Shown: piece after piece, positions 63,707-64,000 of the stretch
Layout: each line of letters opens with the position of its first letter
Position numbering within the stretch: position 1 is the stretch's first letter
Assembly (NCBI RefSeq): GCF_014204835.1
Contig: NZ_JACHMD010000001.1
Coordinates: forward strand, 2,046,001-2,110,000
DNA from: Microbacterium marinum
Lineage (GTDB): Bacteria > Actinomycetota > Actinomycetes > Actinomycetales > Microbacteriaceae
DNA: 64,000 bases
Reading direction: 5' to 3'
The notes under the pieces: generated by a model
The model's database searches: none
Told to the model about the DNA's origin: nothing
Seen by the model: only the letters and a program-made list of their open reading frames with translations
Program-made: the position numbers and the translations under genes

Positions 63707-64000
63707 ATGCACAACGCCGAACGTCCCGCCCCCGCATCCGCGTCGTATCGGGAGCGCCTCAGCCCATCCCTCTGGCTCATCGTGAGCGCGGCAGTATGCG
63801 CGCCCATGGCCGCGATCGTGTTCGCCCCCGTCGACGGCACGTGGGCGCTGGTGATCGGCCTGATCGTCGGGATCGCGATCGTCGTCGCTCTCATCGCGTC
63901 GGCTCCGCGTCTTCGCGTGGACGGGACCCAGCTTCGTGTCGGACGAGCGCACATCGACGTGTCGTACCTGGGTACGCCCGAGGTGCTGACGGGCGACGAG
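63707..64000 (+). CDS. DUF3093 family membrane protein (partial)
   Basis: The first 98 codons of a gene that runs off the window. It begins MHNAERPAPASASYRERLSP and has two transmembrane segments (about 22-41 LWLIVSAAVCAPMAAIVFA and 46-66) followed by a beta-rich region (LRVDGTQLRVGRAHIDVSYL). This matches DUF3093, a conserved actinobacterial neighbour of dut. Function unknown. Confidence 0.85.
   Translation, partial: MHNAERPAPASASYRERLSPSLWLIVSAAVCAPMAAIVFAPVDGTWALVIGLIVGIAIVVALIASAPRLRVDGTQLRVGRAHIDVSYLGTPEVLTGDE

Overview
The window is a gene-dense, high-GC (about 70% by eye) actinobacterial chromosome segment. Gene order (pyrR-pyrB-pyrC-PH protein-carA; aroE-aroC-aroK-aroB; ruvC-ruvA-ruvB-yajC-secD-secF; DUF3000-RNase D-thiolase-FadB; dut-DUF3710-DUF3159), frequent GTG starts, TANNNT -10 boxes placed 6-7 nt before start codons, and solitary AbiEi/DUF559 genes point to Microbacteriaceae, most likely Microbacterium. 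The genus is an inference; no 16S gene is present. No prophage, insertion sequence, CRISPR array or complete mobile element was recognised.

Layout. 1-4.1 kb: pyrimidine operon on the minus strand, with a PyrR-binding-loop match in its leader. 4.1-5.3 kb: structured GC-rich repeats bracketing a solitary AbiEi-DUF559 gene. 5.3-15.6 kb: nusB, efp, the shikimate genes (aroQ, aroB, aroK, aroC, aroE), mltG, ruvX and alaS. 15.6-19.7 kb: rpsD, with a duplicated hairpin at its stop codon, then rarA coupled to an unusual NUDIX-TPR-NUDIX protein. 19.7-24.4 kb: a small membrane protein, a DUF349 protein, an AbiEi-like protein and the (p)ppGpp synthetase/hydrolase rel. 24.4-30.8 kb: secF, secD, yajC, ruvB, ruvA, ruvC, yebC. 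30.8-34.5 kb: a vitamin B6 locus with pdxST divergent from a MocR regulator joined to a pyridoxal kinase. 34.5-41.3 kb: HIT protein, thrS with a putative leaderless leader peptide, an ion transporter, AlkD, a double-ACT protein, an alcohol dehydrogenase and YnfA. 41.3-43.9 kb: an orphan hypothetical gene, four tRNA genes (Val, Cys, Gly, Val), and an orphan sugar-binding lipoprotein behind LacI-type operators. 44-49 kb: PemK-like protein, ammonium transporter with GlnR-like boxes, zapE, a RibD-C protein and a membrane-anchored hydrolase. 49-64 kb: DUF3000, RNase D, fatty-acid oxidation genes, an M1 aminopeptidase, dxs, aconitase, DUF3159, DUF3710, dut and a truncated DUF3093 gene.

How it fits together. 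Most genes are housekeeping, packed into operons by 1-4 nt start/stop overlaps. Regulation can be read at several points: PyrR-type translational control of pyr, a PdxR-type divergent switch for vitamin B6, nitrogen control of amt, sugar control of the binding protein, and an AT-rich palindrome over the aconitase promoter. The least ordinary items are the double-NUDIX TPR protein coupled to rarA, the uniform leaderless promoter spacing, the leaderless upstream reading frame before thrS, the duplicated rpsD hairpin, and a strongly over-represented GGATGCC heptamer across the window.
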